From NCBI RefSeq assembly GCF_023921125.1, contig NZ_CP099466.1:1488001-1552000 (forward strand): a stretch of DNA of 64,000 bases, read 5' to 3'. This stretch comes from Arthrobacter caoxuetaonis (GTDB taxonomy: Bacteria > Actinomycetota > Actinomycetes > Actinomycetales > Micrococcaceae). Below are positions 48,003-56,848 of the stretch, piece after piece (position 1 is the first letter of the stretch; each line of letters opens with the position of its first letter). A program made the position numbers and the translations under genes. The notes under the pieces were generated by a model, which was not told where the DNA came from, did not search any database, and was given only the letters and a program-made list of their open reading frames with translations.

Positions 48003-48431
48003 CTAGGCTTCCAGCGAGGCCTCCATGGTGATGGTGATGCCCGCCAGGGCCTGCGAGACGGGGCAGCCGGTTTTGGCTGATTCTGCGATGTCCGTGAATT
48101 CCTCCGCTGTCAGGCCGGGGACGACGGCGGAAACCGTAAGGTGGCTGCCCGTGATCCCGGTTCCGGGAACAAAGGTGACCTCGGCGGAAGTGTGGATGCG
48201 TTCAGCGGTTTTGCCGGCCTCGGCCAGCGCGTTGCTGAAGGCCATGGAGAAGCAGGCGGAGTGGGCCGCGGCAATCAGTTCTTCCGGGCTGGTACGCCCG
48301 TCGGCTTCCTCAGCGCGTGCCTTCCAGGTGACATCGAACGTACCGAGATGAGAGGAGTCGAGCGTGACTTCACCTCTTCCATGGAAGAGGTCCCCGTTCC
48401 AGACGGTATGGGCTGAGCGGACAGTAGCCAT
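48003..48431 (-). CDS. OsmC family peroxiredoxin
   Basis: Thiol peroxidase that detoxifies organic hydroperoxides. The start is ATG 48431 (MATVRSAHTVWNGDLFHGRG) with GAAGGAGC upstream; the longer frame is discarded. The 142-aa protein has the two reactive cysteines in AAHSACFSMAF and TGCPVSQALAG, with TSPEELIAAAHSA in the family pattern. OsmC rather than Ohr is suggested by the length and by the N-terminal sequence, but this is not decisive. Confidence 0.9.
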   Translation of the reverse strand: MATVRSAHTVWNGDLFHGRGEVTLDSSHLGTFDVTWKARAEEADGRTSPEELIAAAHSACFSMAFSNALAEAGKTAERIHTSAEVTFVPGTGITGSHLTVSAVVPGLTAEEFTDIAESAKTGCPVSQALAGITITMEASLEA

Positions 48432-48554
48432 GAGTGCTCCTTCGAGGGGGTGGGCCGGGGCCGGTGTCCCCGGCTGCGGCCCATCCTTGCAGGTCATGCC
48501 TATTCCAGCCAGACCCCCGCACCACCAGCTCCGTGGGACTTCGGCATACAAAAA

Positions 48555-48590
48555 GAATGCCTCCCGTCCAGGAAAGGAGGGGAGGCATTC
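48555..48590 (-). terminator. Terminator of the 115-aa membrane protein gene
   Basis: GAATGCCTCCC (48555-48565) pairs with GGGAGGCATTC (48580-48590). On the minus strand a T-run (TTTTTG) follows. Confidence 0.85.
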
Positions 48591-48620
48591 GGTGACCCCC
48601 GGGCGGGGCCTAGTCAGTTG

Positions 48621-48968
48621 TTACCACATGGTGGCGAGTGCGACGTTCACAACGGTCAGGATGCCGACGCCGTTAGCCAGTGCGCCGGGGACGGGCTGGT
48701 CCTTCTTGTACTTGCGCTGGCCGATGAACGCCATGACGGCAATGGCCAGGGCAATTGCAAGCTTGATTCCGACCTTCAGGTGGTTGACGTCGCCGTCGCC
48801 CATCTCATTCATGCCGACCAGCAGGATGCCGGTGACCAGCTGCAGCAGCGCCGCGTGGAACTGGCCGGGCATGACGGTCGGGTTCTTGATCCTGGCGACC
48901 CAGATGCCGACGATCAGTCCTGCGCCAAGGATGTGGAGGAAAACGAGGAAGCTATGAAGGAAGTCCAT
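48621..48968 (-). CDS. Small conserved membrane protein, function unknown
   Basis: The 115-aa product has hydrophobic segments at about 5-25 (LHSFLVFLHILGAGLIVGIW), 40-55, 65-83 (VGIKLAIALAIAVMAFI) and 95-112, with a short polar loop GMNEMGDGDVN. It looks like an actinobacterial integral membrane protein of no known role. ATG at 48968. A lac-operator-like sequence lies 23 bp upstream and an inverted repeat further up. It has its own terminator. Confidence 0.75.
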   Translation of the reverse strand: MDFLHSFLVFLHILGAGLIVGIWVARIKNPTVMPGQFHAALLQLVTGILLVGMNEMGDGDVNHLKVGIKLAIALAIAVMAFIGQRKYKKDQPVPGALANGVGILTVVNVALATMW

Positions 48969-48990
48969 GCCTTCGATGTTACCGACACTA

Positions 48991-49008
48991 TGTCAGCGGA
49001 TAACAATT
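48991..49008. promoter_or_regulatory. lac-operator-like sequence upstream of the membrane protein gene
   Basis: TGTCAGCGGATAACAATT matches 17 of 18 bases of the E. coli lacO1 core (TGTGAGCGGATAACAATT). It lies 23-40 bp upstream of the start codon of the minus-strand gene. A LacI-family protein could use it, or the match may be chance. Confidence 0.3.
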
Positions 49009-49020
49009 AAACGGTAACTA

Positions 49021-49037
49021 TTCTACAACGAGTAGAA
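49021..49037. repeat. TTCTAC/GTAGAA inverted repeat
   Basis: Six-base arms TTCTAC and GTAGAA flank AACGA in an AT-rich patch upstream of the 115-aa membrane protein gene. It is a possible regulator site for that gene. Confidence 0.35.
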
Positions 49038-49063
49038 AATTGCAGGCCAGATGCCTTAAACGA

Positions 49064-49095
49064 CGGTGGGCACCCCCAAGGGGGGGCGCCCACCG
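49064..49095 (-). terminator. Hairpin after sucB
   Basis: CGGTGGGC (49064-49071) pairs with GCCCACCG (49088-49095), with further CCCCC/GGGGG pairing inside. It begins 11 bp after the sucB stop. No long T-run. Confidence 0.65.
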
Positions 49096-49106
49096 CGAAT
49101 CTGGTG

Positions 49107-50834
49107 CTAGAGACCCAGATCGGCCTCGAAGTTGCCTTCTTCCAGCCGTGCCCGCAGCGTCTGCAGGAATCGGCCGGCGTCGGCGCCGTCCACCAGTCGG
49201 TGATCGTAGGTGAGGGAGAGGTACATCATCGAACGGATGGCAATGGTGTCATTGCCGTCCTCATCGGTGCGCACCACCGCGCGCTTGACGATTGCGCCCG
49301 TGCCCAGGATTCCGACCTGGGGCTGGTTGATGATCGGCGTGTCGAAGAGGGCTCCGACGCTGCCGATGTTGGTGATCGTGAAGGTACCGCCGGACAGCTC
49401 GTCCGGGCCGATCTTCCCGCTGCGGGTCCGCGCACCGACGTCGGCAATGCGCTTGGCCAGGCCGGCGATGTTCAGGTCGCCGGCGTCATTGATGACGGGA
49501 ACCAGCAGACCCTTTTCGGTGTCCACCGCGATGGCCAGGTGCTCGGCGTCGTGGTAGGTGATTTCCTGGCTCTCGGAGTCGTAGGACGCGTTGAGCTTCG
49601 GGTGCTGCTTCAGCGCCTCGACGACAGCCTTGGCGATGAACGGCAGGAACGTGAGGTTCGCACCGTTCTGCTCCTTGAAGCCTGCCTTGGCCTGCTGGCG
49701 GAGGGCAGCGATGCGCGTCATGTCGACTTCGTGGACCTGGGTCAGCTGGGCCGACGAGTCCAGGGACTCCACCATGCGGCGCGCGATCGTCTGGCGGATC
49801 CGCGGTGCCTTGACCGTGGTGCCGCGCAGCTTGGCGCTTTCCTCGCTGATCTTGGCCGGTGCGGCCTTCTCGGACGAAGCAGCTGCAGCCGGGGCTGCAG
49901 GAGTCTCGGCCTTCTTGGACTCGGCAGCGGCGAGCACATCCTGCTTGCGGATGCGGCCTGCCACACCGGTGCCCTTCACCGTGGAGAGGTCAACGCCGTG
50001 TTCGTTGGCCAGCTTACGGACCAGCGGGGTGACGTAGGTTCCCTCGGAAGAGGGCTCCTCTGCCTTGGGAGCCTCCTGCTTGGGAGCTTCCTGCTTGGGG
50101 GCTTCCTGCTTGGGGGCTTCTTCCTTCTTCGGCTCGGCGACAGGCTCGTCGCGCTCAGTCGACGGAGCAGCTGCAACCGGTTCCGCTTCCTTGGGCTCGG
50201 CCTTGGCCGGAGCAGCGGAACCCGAACCGATGACGGCCAGGACGGAGCCGACCTCGGCCGTCTCGTCCTCGTTGACCTTGATTTCGAGCAGCTTGCCTGC
50301 AACCGGGGACGGAATCTCGGTGTCGACCTTGTCGGTGGAGACCTCCAGCAGGGGTTCGTCCACGGCAACCTCGTCGCCTACGGACTTCAGCCAGCGGGTG
50401 ACGGTGCCTTCGGTGACGCTTTCGCCCAGTGCGGGAAGGGTCACGTCGGTGCTGTCACCCGAGCCGGAATCATCAGAGCCGGAGTCCTGTGCAGGTGCAG
50501 CTTCTTCAGCCGGGGCTTCCTGTGCAGGTTCCTCTTCCTGTGCCGGGGCTTCTTCCTCGGCAGCCGGTGCGTCGGAAGAGCCGGAGGATGCGCCGGAGCC
50601 GTCACCGATGCGGACGAGGGCTTCCCCGACCTCCGCGGTCTCGTCTTCGGCGACGAGGATTTCCTCGATCACGCCGGCCACGGGAGACGGGATTTCAGTG
50701 TCGACCTTGTCGGTGGAAACCTCGAGCAGGGGTTCGTCGACGGCGACGGTATCGCCCACCTGCTTCAGCCAGCGGGTAACGGTGCCTTCGGTGACGCTCT
50801 CACCAAGGGCCGGTAAGTTCACGGTTTCAGACAT
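49107..50834 (-). CDS. sucB: SucB-type dihydrolipoyl acyltransferase (E2) with two lipoyl domains
   Basis: E2 core of a 2-oxo-acid dehydrogenase complex (annotated as 2-oxoglutarate dehydrogenase E2 in relatives; in actinobacteria it may act for pyruvate dehydrogenase). The 575-aa protein has two lipoyl domains with modified lysines Lys43 and Lys169 (both [12 protein letters not shown]), joined by Ala/Glu/Pro/Gln-rich linkers, a peripheral subunit-binding domain ([20 protein letters not shown]), and the C-terminal catalytic domain with His545 and Asp549 in [14 protein letters not shown] tandem PKQEA repeat lies before the binding domain. lpdA, the E3 gene, lies upstream on the same strand, 124 bp away. 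Confidence 0.94.
   Translation of the reverse strand: MSETVNLPALGESVTEGTVTRWLKQVGDTVAVDEPLLEVSTDKVDTEIPSPVAGVIEEILVAEDETAEVGEALVRIGDGSGASSGSSDAPAAEEEAPAQEEEPAQEAPAEEAAPAQDSGSDDSGSGDSTDVTLPALGESVTEGTVTRWLKSVGDEVAVDEPLLEVSTDKVDTEIPSPVAGKLLEIKVNEDETAEVGSVLAVIGSGSAAPAKAEPKEAEPVAAAPSTERDEPVAEPKKEEAPKQEAPKQEAPKQEAPKAEEPSSEGTYVTPLVRKLANEHGVDLSTVKGTGVAGRIRKQDVLAAAESKKAETPAAPAAAASSEKAAPAKISEESAKLRGTTVKAPRIRQTIARRMVESLDSSAQLTQVHEVDMTRIAALRQQAKAGFKEQNGANLTFLPFIAKAVVEALKQHPKLNASYDSESQEITYHDAEHLAIAVDTEKGLLVPVINDAGDLNIAGLAKRIADVGARTRSGKIGPDELSGGTFTITNIGSVGALFDTPIINQPQVGILGTGAIVKRAVVRTDEDGNDTIAIRSMMYLSLTYDHRLVDGADAGRFLQTLRARLEEGNFEADLGL
50065..50124. repeat. 15-bp tandem repeat within sucB
   Basis: Near-identical 15-bp units encode APKQE three times followed by APKAE in the linker after the second lipoyl domain. 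Such units vary in number between strains. Confidence 0.7.
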
Positions 50835-50958
50835 ATTGTCCCCGTTTCTCCTTGTTAGTTCTTTGACCAGCCGTACCGCTGGTGCTGGTTGGTTTGAAGC
50901 CTAGTGCACCCGGCGGCCAGGCTGCCGGGTGCACCAGGAAAATTCGTTGTGGTGGGCC

Positions 50959-52341
50959 TTAGCCGTGCAGCGGCTTGCCGGCTAGGGCCATGGCGGCCTC
51001 ACCGATGGCTTCGTTCTGGGTGGGGTGTGCGTGGAGCAGGCCGGCGAGGTCCTCCGGGTAGGCTTCCCAGTTCACGATCAGCTGTGCTTCGCCGATCTGC
51101 TCGCCGATGCGGCCGCCGATCATGTGGACGCCGATGATGGGGCCGTCCTTCTCGCGCACCATCTTGATCAGGCCGGAGCTGCCCAGGATGGACGTCTTGC
51201 CGTTGCCGGCCAGGTTGTATTCCTGGACCTGGACGTTCTCGGCGCCGAGCTTTTCCTTGGCCTTGGCCTCGGTCAGGCCCACGGAGGCAATTTCGGGTTC
51301 GCAGTAGGTGACCTTGGGGATGTTGACGTCTTCGACGACGACAGGCTTCAGGCCGGCAATTTCCTCGGCCACGAAGATGCCCTGCTGGAAGCCGCGGTGG
51401 GCCAGCTGCAGGCCGGGAACGATGTCTCCGACGGCGTAGACGTTGCCGACGCCGGTGTGCAGCCGCTCATTGGTGATGACGAAGCCGCGGTCCATGGTCA
51501 GGCCGGCTTCTTCGTAGCCCAGGTTGGCGGTGACGGGCCCGCGGCCAACGGCGACGAGGAGCAGCTCGGCTTCGAAGGTCTTGCCGTCAGCGAGCGTGAC
51601 GACGACGCCGTCGTCGTTCTGCTCCACCTTCTCGAAGAAGATGCCGGTGCTGAACTTGATCCCGCGCTTCTTGTAGGCACGCTCCAGGTTCTTGATGATG
51701 GCCGCATCTTCGTTGGGGACCAGCGAGGGCAGGCCCTCAACGATCGTGACGTCCACGCCGAAGGAGTTCCAGACCGAAGCGAACTCGACGCCGATCACGC
51801 CGCCGCCGAGGATGACGGCGCTCTTGGGAACGTAGTCCAGGGTCAGTGCCTGGTCCGAGGTGATGACGCGTCCGCCGATTTCCAGTCCCGGAAGCGAGCG
51901 GGAGTAGGAACCGGTAGCAAGGATGATGTTGGAACCGGTGTAGGTCTCGCCGTTGACCTCGATGGTCTTCTCGCTGGTGAGGCGGCCTTCACCCTCGATC
52001 ACGGTGATGCCCTTGGACTTGATCAGGCCCTGCAGGCCGCGGAACTTGCCCGCAATGATGTTGTCCTTGTAGGAGTTGACGGCGTCCATGTCGACAGAGT
52101 CGAACGTGGCGTTGATGCCGTACTTCGCAGCCGTCTTGGCGTTTTCGGCGATTTCAGCCGAATGCAGGAGTGCTTTGGTGGGGATGCAGCCGTTGTGCAG
52201 GCAGGTCCCGCCCAGCTTCGCCTTCTCAATCAGGCCAACGGAAAAACCCAGTTCCACGGAACGAAGGGCGGCGGCGTACCCGCCGCTGCCTCCGCCGAGG
52301 ATCAGGATGTCGAACTCTTGCGCAGTTGCCGTATCGGCCAC
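50959..52341 (-). CDS. lpdA: LpdA, dihydrolipoyl dehydrogenase (E3)
   Basis: FAD enzyme that reoxidises dihydrolipoyl groups of E2 with NAD. The 460-aa protein has the FAD motif ILGGGSGGYAAALRSVELG, the redox-active disulfide Cys47 and Cys52 (GGTCLHNGCIPTK), an NAD-binding GGGVIGVEFASVW, and the C-terminal catalytic His in HAHPTQNEAIGE. ATG at 52341. It is transcribed toward sucB, and the two probably act together with lipoate made by LipA/LipB. Confidence 0.97.
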   Translation of the reverse strand: MADTATAQEFDILILGGGSGGYAAALRSVELGFSVGLIEKAKLGGTCLHNGCIPTKALLHSAEIAENAKTAAKYGINATFDSVDMDAVNSYKDNIIAGKFRGLQGLIKSKGITVIEGEGRLTSEKTIEVNGETYTGSNIILATGSYSRSLPGLEIGGRVITSDQALTLDYVPKSAVILGGGVIGVEFASVWNSFGVDVTIVEGLPSLVPNEDAAIIKNLERAYKKRGIKFSTGIFFEKVEQNDDGVVVTLADGKTFEAELLLVAVGRGPVTANLGYEEAGLTMDRGFVITNERLHTGVGNVYAVGDIVPGLQLAHRGFQQGIFVAEEIAGLKPVVVEDVNIPKVTYCEPEIASVGLTEAKAKEKLGAENVQVQEYNLAGNGKTSILGSSGLIKMVREKDGPIIGVHMIGGRIGEQIGEAQLIVNWEAYPEDLAGLLHAHPTQNEAIGEAAMALAGKPLHG

Positions 52342-52499
52342 GTGGACGCTCCCTCGCGTAATCGGTGTGTGACGCGCAGGACGCGTCGGTTGAGTGATTT
52401 GGGCGGTAGTGATTAGGTCTCACACTATCGTCAGCGTTTGCCTGCATCCACTCGGTGCGGGACGGCGCCAGACGAATGTAACGAGAAACACGTGCAAAA

Positions 52500-52535
52500 A
52501 CTGCCCTTGAAGTTGCACGCAGAATGCGGGGCAGT
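52500..52535 (-). terminator. Terminator-like stem after pepA
   Basis: ACTGCCC (52500-52506) and GGGCAGT (52529-52535) form a short stem right after the pepA stop. On the minus strand a run of five T follows (52496-52500). The loop is long, so efficiency may be low. Confidence 0.6.
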
Positions 52536-52536
52536 G

Positions 52537-54063
52537 TTATGCCGTGCGGGCCAGCACGTCCTCGGCGTAGGAAACAAGGGTGCGTACTGCCACGCCCGTT
52601 CCTTCCTTCGGCGTGTAACCGTACGGCTTGCCTTCGTTGAACGCGGGCCCGGCAATGTCCAGGTGCGCCCACGGAATCTTGACGCCGTCAACTTCCCCGA
52701 CGAATTCGCGAAGGAAGACTGCCGCCGTCATCATGCCGCCGAAGCGTTCGCCGATGTTCGCGATGTCGGCGGTCGCCGAATCCAAGCTGGCCCGCAGTTC
52801 TTCGGGCAGCGGCATCGGCCAGAAAAGTTCGCCGGCGCGGTCTGCGGCAGCCTTGACGGCATCGCGGACGCCGTCCTCTCCCATCACCGCGGAAACCCGG
52901 TTGCCCAGGGCGATCATCTGCGCGCCGGTCAGCGTGGCGACGTCGATGAGAACGTCCGGGGACTCCTCGCTGGCCACGGCCAGGCCGTCAGCCATGACGA
53001 GACGGCCTTCGGCGTCGGTGTTCAGGACTTCGACCGTGCGGCCGCCGTAGGTAGTCATCACGTCGGACGGGCGCTGGGCAGTACCCGAAGGCATGTTTTC
53101 GGCGAGGCACAGCCAAGAAGTCACCTTCACGGGAAGGCCCAGTTCGGCAATGGCAAGAAGGGCGTTCAGTACGACGGCGGCACCGCCCATGTCCGATTTC
53201 ATGGCCTGCATGCCTGCAGCAGGCTTCAGCGACAGTCCGCCGGAATCAAAGGTGATGCCCTTGCCGACCAGAGCCAGCTTGGCCTTGGCCCGGGCGGGGG
53301 AGTATTCGAGCTTGACCAGGCGCGGCGGACGGGAGGAACCCTTACCGACGCCGAGGATGCCGCCAAAGCCTTCACGTTCAAGCTTCTTTTCGTCCCACAC
53401 CGTGACCTTGACCGGAAGGCCGCGCGCGGCCTCGCGGGCTGCGGCGGCAAAGGTTTCCGGGTACAGGTGGCTGGGCGGCTGGTTGACCAGCGAACGGGTG
53501 CTGTTGACGGCGCGGCCGAGGACACGGGCGCGTTCCAGAGCCGGCTTCAGTGCGGGCTCACCCGCGGCGGCGGTCACGACGGTAATCGAGGATACCGGCG
53601 CGGGCATCTTTGAGGCGTGGGAGCTGCGGTGTTCAGTGAAGCTGTATGCGCCCAGCAGGGCGCCTTCGGCAACGGCTGCTGCATCGGCCACGCTGGCCGC
53701 GGGCAGCGCCAGGGCAACAGTCTCCGTGCCGGCGAGCTGGCGCACGGCCGAACCGGCCGTCCGCCGCAGCGCCTCGGTGCTCAGCGGTTCGCCGGCGGAA
53801 ACTGGTCCCAGCCCGGCCAGGACCAGCATCTCGGCGTCGAGTTCAGGCAGGCCGGGCAGCCGCACCACCTGGTCCACGGCGCCGGTCACGCCCAGCAGTC
53901 CGAAGGAGCCAGCAACGGCCGAGGAAGTCTTTGGCGAGAGCGGGCTGTCAACGAGCACCGGGCCGTCCGGAGTCTGCCCGACTCCCACGACCAGGGCTTG
54001 TGCCGCAACCTTGCGCACATCCCGGGAAAGTACCTGCAGGTCCGGCTCACTGGCTTTGCTCAC
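52537..54063 (-). CDS. pepA: PepA, leucyl aminopeptidase (M17)
   Basis: Zinc/manganese aminopeptidase releasing N-terminal residues from peptides. The 508-aa protein has an N-terminal regulatory domain and the M17 catalytic domain with metal ligands Lys268 and Asp273 (VGKGITFDSGG), Asp291 (DMGGAA), and Asp350 and Glu352 in NTDAEGRL (348-355). Start ATG 54063. It diverges from the PAC2-family gene across a 210-bp gap. With the tricorn protease it adds to peptide recycling. Confidence 0.95.
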   Translation of the reverse strand: MSKASEPDLQVLSRDVRKVAAQALVVGVGQTPDGPVLVDSPLSPKTSSAVAGSFGLLGVTGAVDQVVRLPGLPELDAEMLVLAGLGPVSAGEPLSTEALRRTAGSAVRQLAGTETVALALPAASVADAAAVAEGALLGAYSFTEHRSSHASKMPAPVSSITVVTAAAGEPALKPALERARVLGRAVNSTRSLVNQPPSHLYPETFAAAAREAARGLPVKVTVWDEKKLEREGFGGILGVGKGSSRPPRLVKLEYSPARAKAKLALVGKGITFDSGGLSLKPAAGMQAMKSDMGGAAVVLNALLAIAELGLPVKVTSWLCLAENMPSGTAQRPSDVMTTYGGRTVEVLNTDAEGRLVMADGLAVASEESPDVLIDVATLTGAQMIALGNRVSAVMGEDGVRDAVKAAADRAGELFWPMPLPEELRASLDSATADIANIGERFGGMMTAAVFLREFVGEVDGVKIPWAHLDIAGPAFNEGKPYGYTPKEGTGVAVRTLVSYAEDVLARTA

Positions 54064-54273
54064 GAAGCTTCATCCTCTTCTGTGGTGTGTTTGCTGCTGC
54101 GTTGCTTTACCGATCGTAGTCTCTTAGCTGCTCTGCGCGCCGCCCGCCTTCCGTGTCTGCGGAATGAAATGGGTTCGTGCCGGCGTTTACGCTTGAGTAA
54201 GGATTGACAACACAGCGCTGTCCCAACAGTGCAGCCCGCAGACCAACGGGACGAGTTGCAGGAAGGTAAGAAC

Positions 54274-55353
54274 ATGCTTGATCCGCTGACCCTGTTTAAC
54301 CTGAACCCGGAATTGGCCGCCTCCGCTGAGGTGCGCGGGCTGAAGATGATTGCCGGGTTCACCGGCTTCGGGGAGGCCGGGCACGTCGTCTCCCAGGTGC
54401 GCGACGAACTGTTTGAAAGCCTGGACCATGACCTCGTGGCGACGTTCGACGCTGACCAGCTCATTGATTACCGGTCGCGCCGCCCGGCGCTGACGTTCGT
54501 GGAAGACCACTTCAGCGGCTACGAGGCACCCCGGATTGAACTGCACCGTTTCCATGACGGACTGGGCGAGCCGTTCCTCTTCCTGACCGGCTTTGAGCCG
54601 GATTTCCAGTGGGAGCGCTTCACAGCGGCCGTGCTCTCCCTCGTGAAGTCCCTCGACGTGACCCTTGTGGCCTGGATGCACTCCATTCCCATGCCCGTTC
54701 CGCACACCCGTCCGGTTGGCGTCACGGCCCATGGAAACCGGCCGGACCTCATTGAGGGAATCAGCTCCTGGAAGCCTACCGCGCAGATCCAGGCTGCCGT
54801 GGGGCACCTTCTGGAACTGCGGCTGACGGAGGCCGGAGTCGACGTCGTAGGCCACGTAGTGCACGTTCCCCACTATCTTTCCGACGCGGAGTTCCCGCCC
54901 GCCGCCGTGGCGGCACTGGAATACCTCGGTGCGGCGGCTAATCTTGTGCTGCCCACCGACCGGCTGCGCGAGGCCGGCCGCGAAGTGGAGAAGCAGATCG
55001 CCGAACAGATCGAGGCCTCGGCCGAGGTCCGGGGTGTTGTGGCCACACTGGAGAGCCGCTACGACGAGTACACCGGCAGCACATCACGCCGGTCGCTGCT
55101 GGTGAAGGACAACGATGAGCTGCCCGACGCCGAGGAGCTGGGGGCAGCAGTGGAGGCCTACCTCGCCAGCCCGCGGGCCGAAGATGAGACGGAGGCCCTG
55201 CTTGAAGGACTCGGCAGCCAGGATGCCGCCGGGACGGAAAAACCGCAGCCAGAGGACGAGGACACTGTTGAACCGAATGGCCCCACACCGCTTCCCGGCA
55301 CCGGTGACGAGTCCGGGCCGGATGCCGGAAGGCGCGGCCCCGCCGCGCAGTAG
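54274..55353 (+). CDS. PAC2 family protein
   Basis: Member of the PAC2 family (proteasome assembly chaperone fold). The frame is open earlier, but ATG 54274 has AGGAAGG and is the better start, giving 359 aa. The sequence has MIAGFTGFGEAGHVVSQVRD near residue 22, TFVEDHFSGYEAPRIELHRF and GVTAHGNRPDLIEG. The C-terminal 50 residues are acidic, Pro- and Gly-rich and low-complexity. In actinobacteria these proteins have unknown substrates; proteasome genes are not in the window. Confidence 0.85.
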   Translation: MLDPLTLFNLNPELAASAEVRGLKMIAGFTGFGEAGHVVSQVRDELFESLDHDLVATFDADQLIDYRSRRPALTFVEDHFSGYEAPRIELHRFHDGLGEPFLFLTGFEPDFQWERFTAAVLSLVKSLDVTLVAWMHSIPMPVPHTRPVGVTAHGNRPDLIEGISSWKPTAQIQAAVGHLLELRLTEAGVDVVGHVVHVPHYLSDAEFPPAAVAALEYLGAAANLVLPTDRLREAGREVEKQIAEQIEASAEVRGVVATLESRYDEYTGSTSRRSLLVKDNDELPDAEELGAAVEAYLASPRAEDETEALLEGLGSQDAAGTEKPQPEDEDTVEPNGPTPLPGTGDESGPDAGRRGPAAQ

Positions 55354-55383
55354 CGGGACCGGCACCCGGGATCGGTGCCGGTC

Positions 55384-56742
55384 ATGAAGCACCGCGGGGC
55401 ATGGCTTGTCTGGGGTGCCGGTGTCTTCGCCTACATGGTGGCAGTCACCCAGCGGACTGCGTTCGGCGTCGCCGGCGTAGAAGCGACTGACCGTTTCGAC
55501 GCAACGGCTTCGGTTCTCTCCGTCTTTACCGTCGTCCAGCTGCTGGTTTACGCCGGGCTGCAGATCCCGGTGGGAATGCTGGTGGACCGCTTCGGGCCGC
55601 GGCTGCTGATTGCCGGCGGTGCAGCCCTGATGTGCGCCGGCCAGTTCCAGCTGGCGGTAGCCGACTCAGTAGGGGCGGGAATTGCCGGACGCTCCCTGGT
55701 GGGGGCGGGGGACGCCCTGACGTTTATCTCTGTACTCCGGCTGCTTCCCGCCTGGTTCCCCCCGGCACGGGTCCCCGTGCTGACCCAGTGGACGGGCATT
55801 ATTGGACAGCTGGGCCAGATTGCCAGCGCCATCCCGTTCGCTTTCCTGCTCCGAAGCCTCGGCTGGAGTACCGCTTTTACCGGCGCAGCGGCACTTTCCG
55901 TCCTGGCGCTGATTCTGTCTTTGGTCCTGATCCGCAACAAGCCCAGCGGCCCCCGGCCGGCCGCCGCAGCAGCGGGTGGCCCGGAGTCCAGCCTGGCTGC
56001 GGCGTGGCGGCAGCCGGGCACGCGCCTGGGACTGTGGACCCACTTCACCATCCAGTTCCCCGGCACCGTTTTTGTGCTGATGTGGGGCTACCCCTACCTC
56101 GTCAGCGGTGAACAGGTCTCTGCGCCCATGGCGTCCTTCCTCATGACGTTCTTTGTCACGGTGGCGATCCTGTGCGGGCCATGGCTGGGCGCGTGGGTCG
56201 GCAGGCATCCGCTGCGCCGGTCCACTATGGTGCTGCTGATCGCCGGAGCCATGGCAGCGGCCTGGCTGGCAGTGATGCTCTGGCCCGGTCCCGCGCCGGT
56301 ATGGCTGCTGCTGCTCCTGGTTTCGGTGCTGGCAATCGGCGGGCCGGGATCCATGATCGGGTTCGACTTCGCCCGGACCTTCAATCCGGCCAGCAGGCTG
56401 GGAACGGCCACGGGGATCGTTAACATCGGCGGGTTCGCTGCCTCCCTGATCTCGATGTACCTGATTGGGCTGGTCCTGGACATGCTCTACGCCGGGGGAT
56501 TCTCCAACGGCAACCTTTACGACCTGACGTCCTTCCGCATCGCGCTGGCCGTCCAGTTCGCCGTCATGCTGGTCGGGATTGCCGGAATCTTCCGGACCCG
56601 CCGGATCATCCGGGCCCGCATGGCCAGTGAGGGACTGGATCTTCCGCCGTTGCGGGAAGCACTGGCGCGTGAACGGCAGCGCCGCCGCAGCCAGCGCCGG
56701 AGCAGCGGACAGGAAGGCACGACGGGAGAGTTGGAAGACTAG
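55384..56742 (+). CDS. MFS transporter
   Basis: Major facilitator with about 12 helices. The start is taken as ATG 55384 (MKHRGAWLVWGAGVFAYMVA); a GTG nine bases earlier is possible. The 452-aa protein has the MFS motif between helices 2 and 3 (GMLVDRFGPR), an NAxxGG-like region, and a central loop rich in Ala and Gly ([13 protein letters not shown]). The basic C-terminal tail (RERQRRRSQRRSSGQEG) is hydrophilic. Substrate unknown; the context with pepA and PAC2 gives no strong clue. Confidence 0.85.
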   Translation: MKHRGAWLVWGAGVFAYMVAVTQRTAFGVAGVEATDRFDATASVLSVFTVVQLLVYAGLQIPVGMLVDRFGPRLLIAGGAALMCAGQFQLAVADSVGAGIAGRSLVGAGDALTFISVLRLLPAWFPPARVPVLTQWTGIIGQLGQIASAIPFAFLLRSLGWSTAFTGAAALSVLALILSLVLIRNKPSGPRPAAAAAGGPESSLAAAWRQPGTRLGLWTHFTIQFPGTVFVLMWGYPYLVSGEQVSAPMASFLMTFFVTVAILCGPWLGAWVGRHPLRRSTMVLLIAGAMAAAWLAVMLWPGPAPVWLLLLLVSVLAIGGPGSMIGFDFARTFNPASRLGTATGIVNIGGFAASLISMYLIGLVLDMLYAGGFSNGNLYDLTSFRIALAVQFAVMLVGIAGIFRTRRIIRARMASEGLDLPPLREALARERQRRRSQRRSSGQEGTTGELED

Positions 56743-56848
56743 AGGATCTGCCCTCCACAGGGGCCGCCGGAGCTGTGGCAGGCACAGGCCCGTCCCCACT
56801 CCCGGGGCTGCGCGGGAGCTCCCCTCCGCGTGCAGCAAGAGTACTTCC

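Noticed and set aside
49104..50816. 570-aa plus-strand frame opposite sucB
   Set aside because: Shadow of sucB: Gly/Leu/Arg repeats mirror the Ala/Pro/Glu linkers of the real E2 protein.
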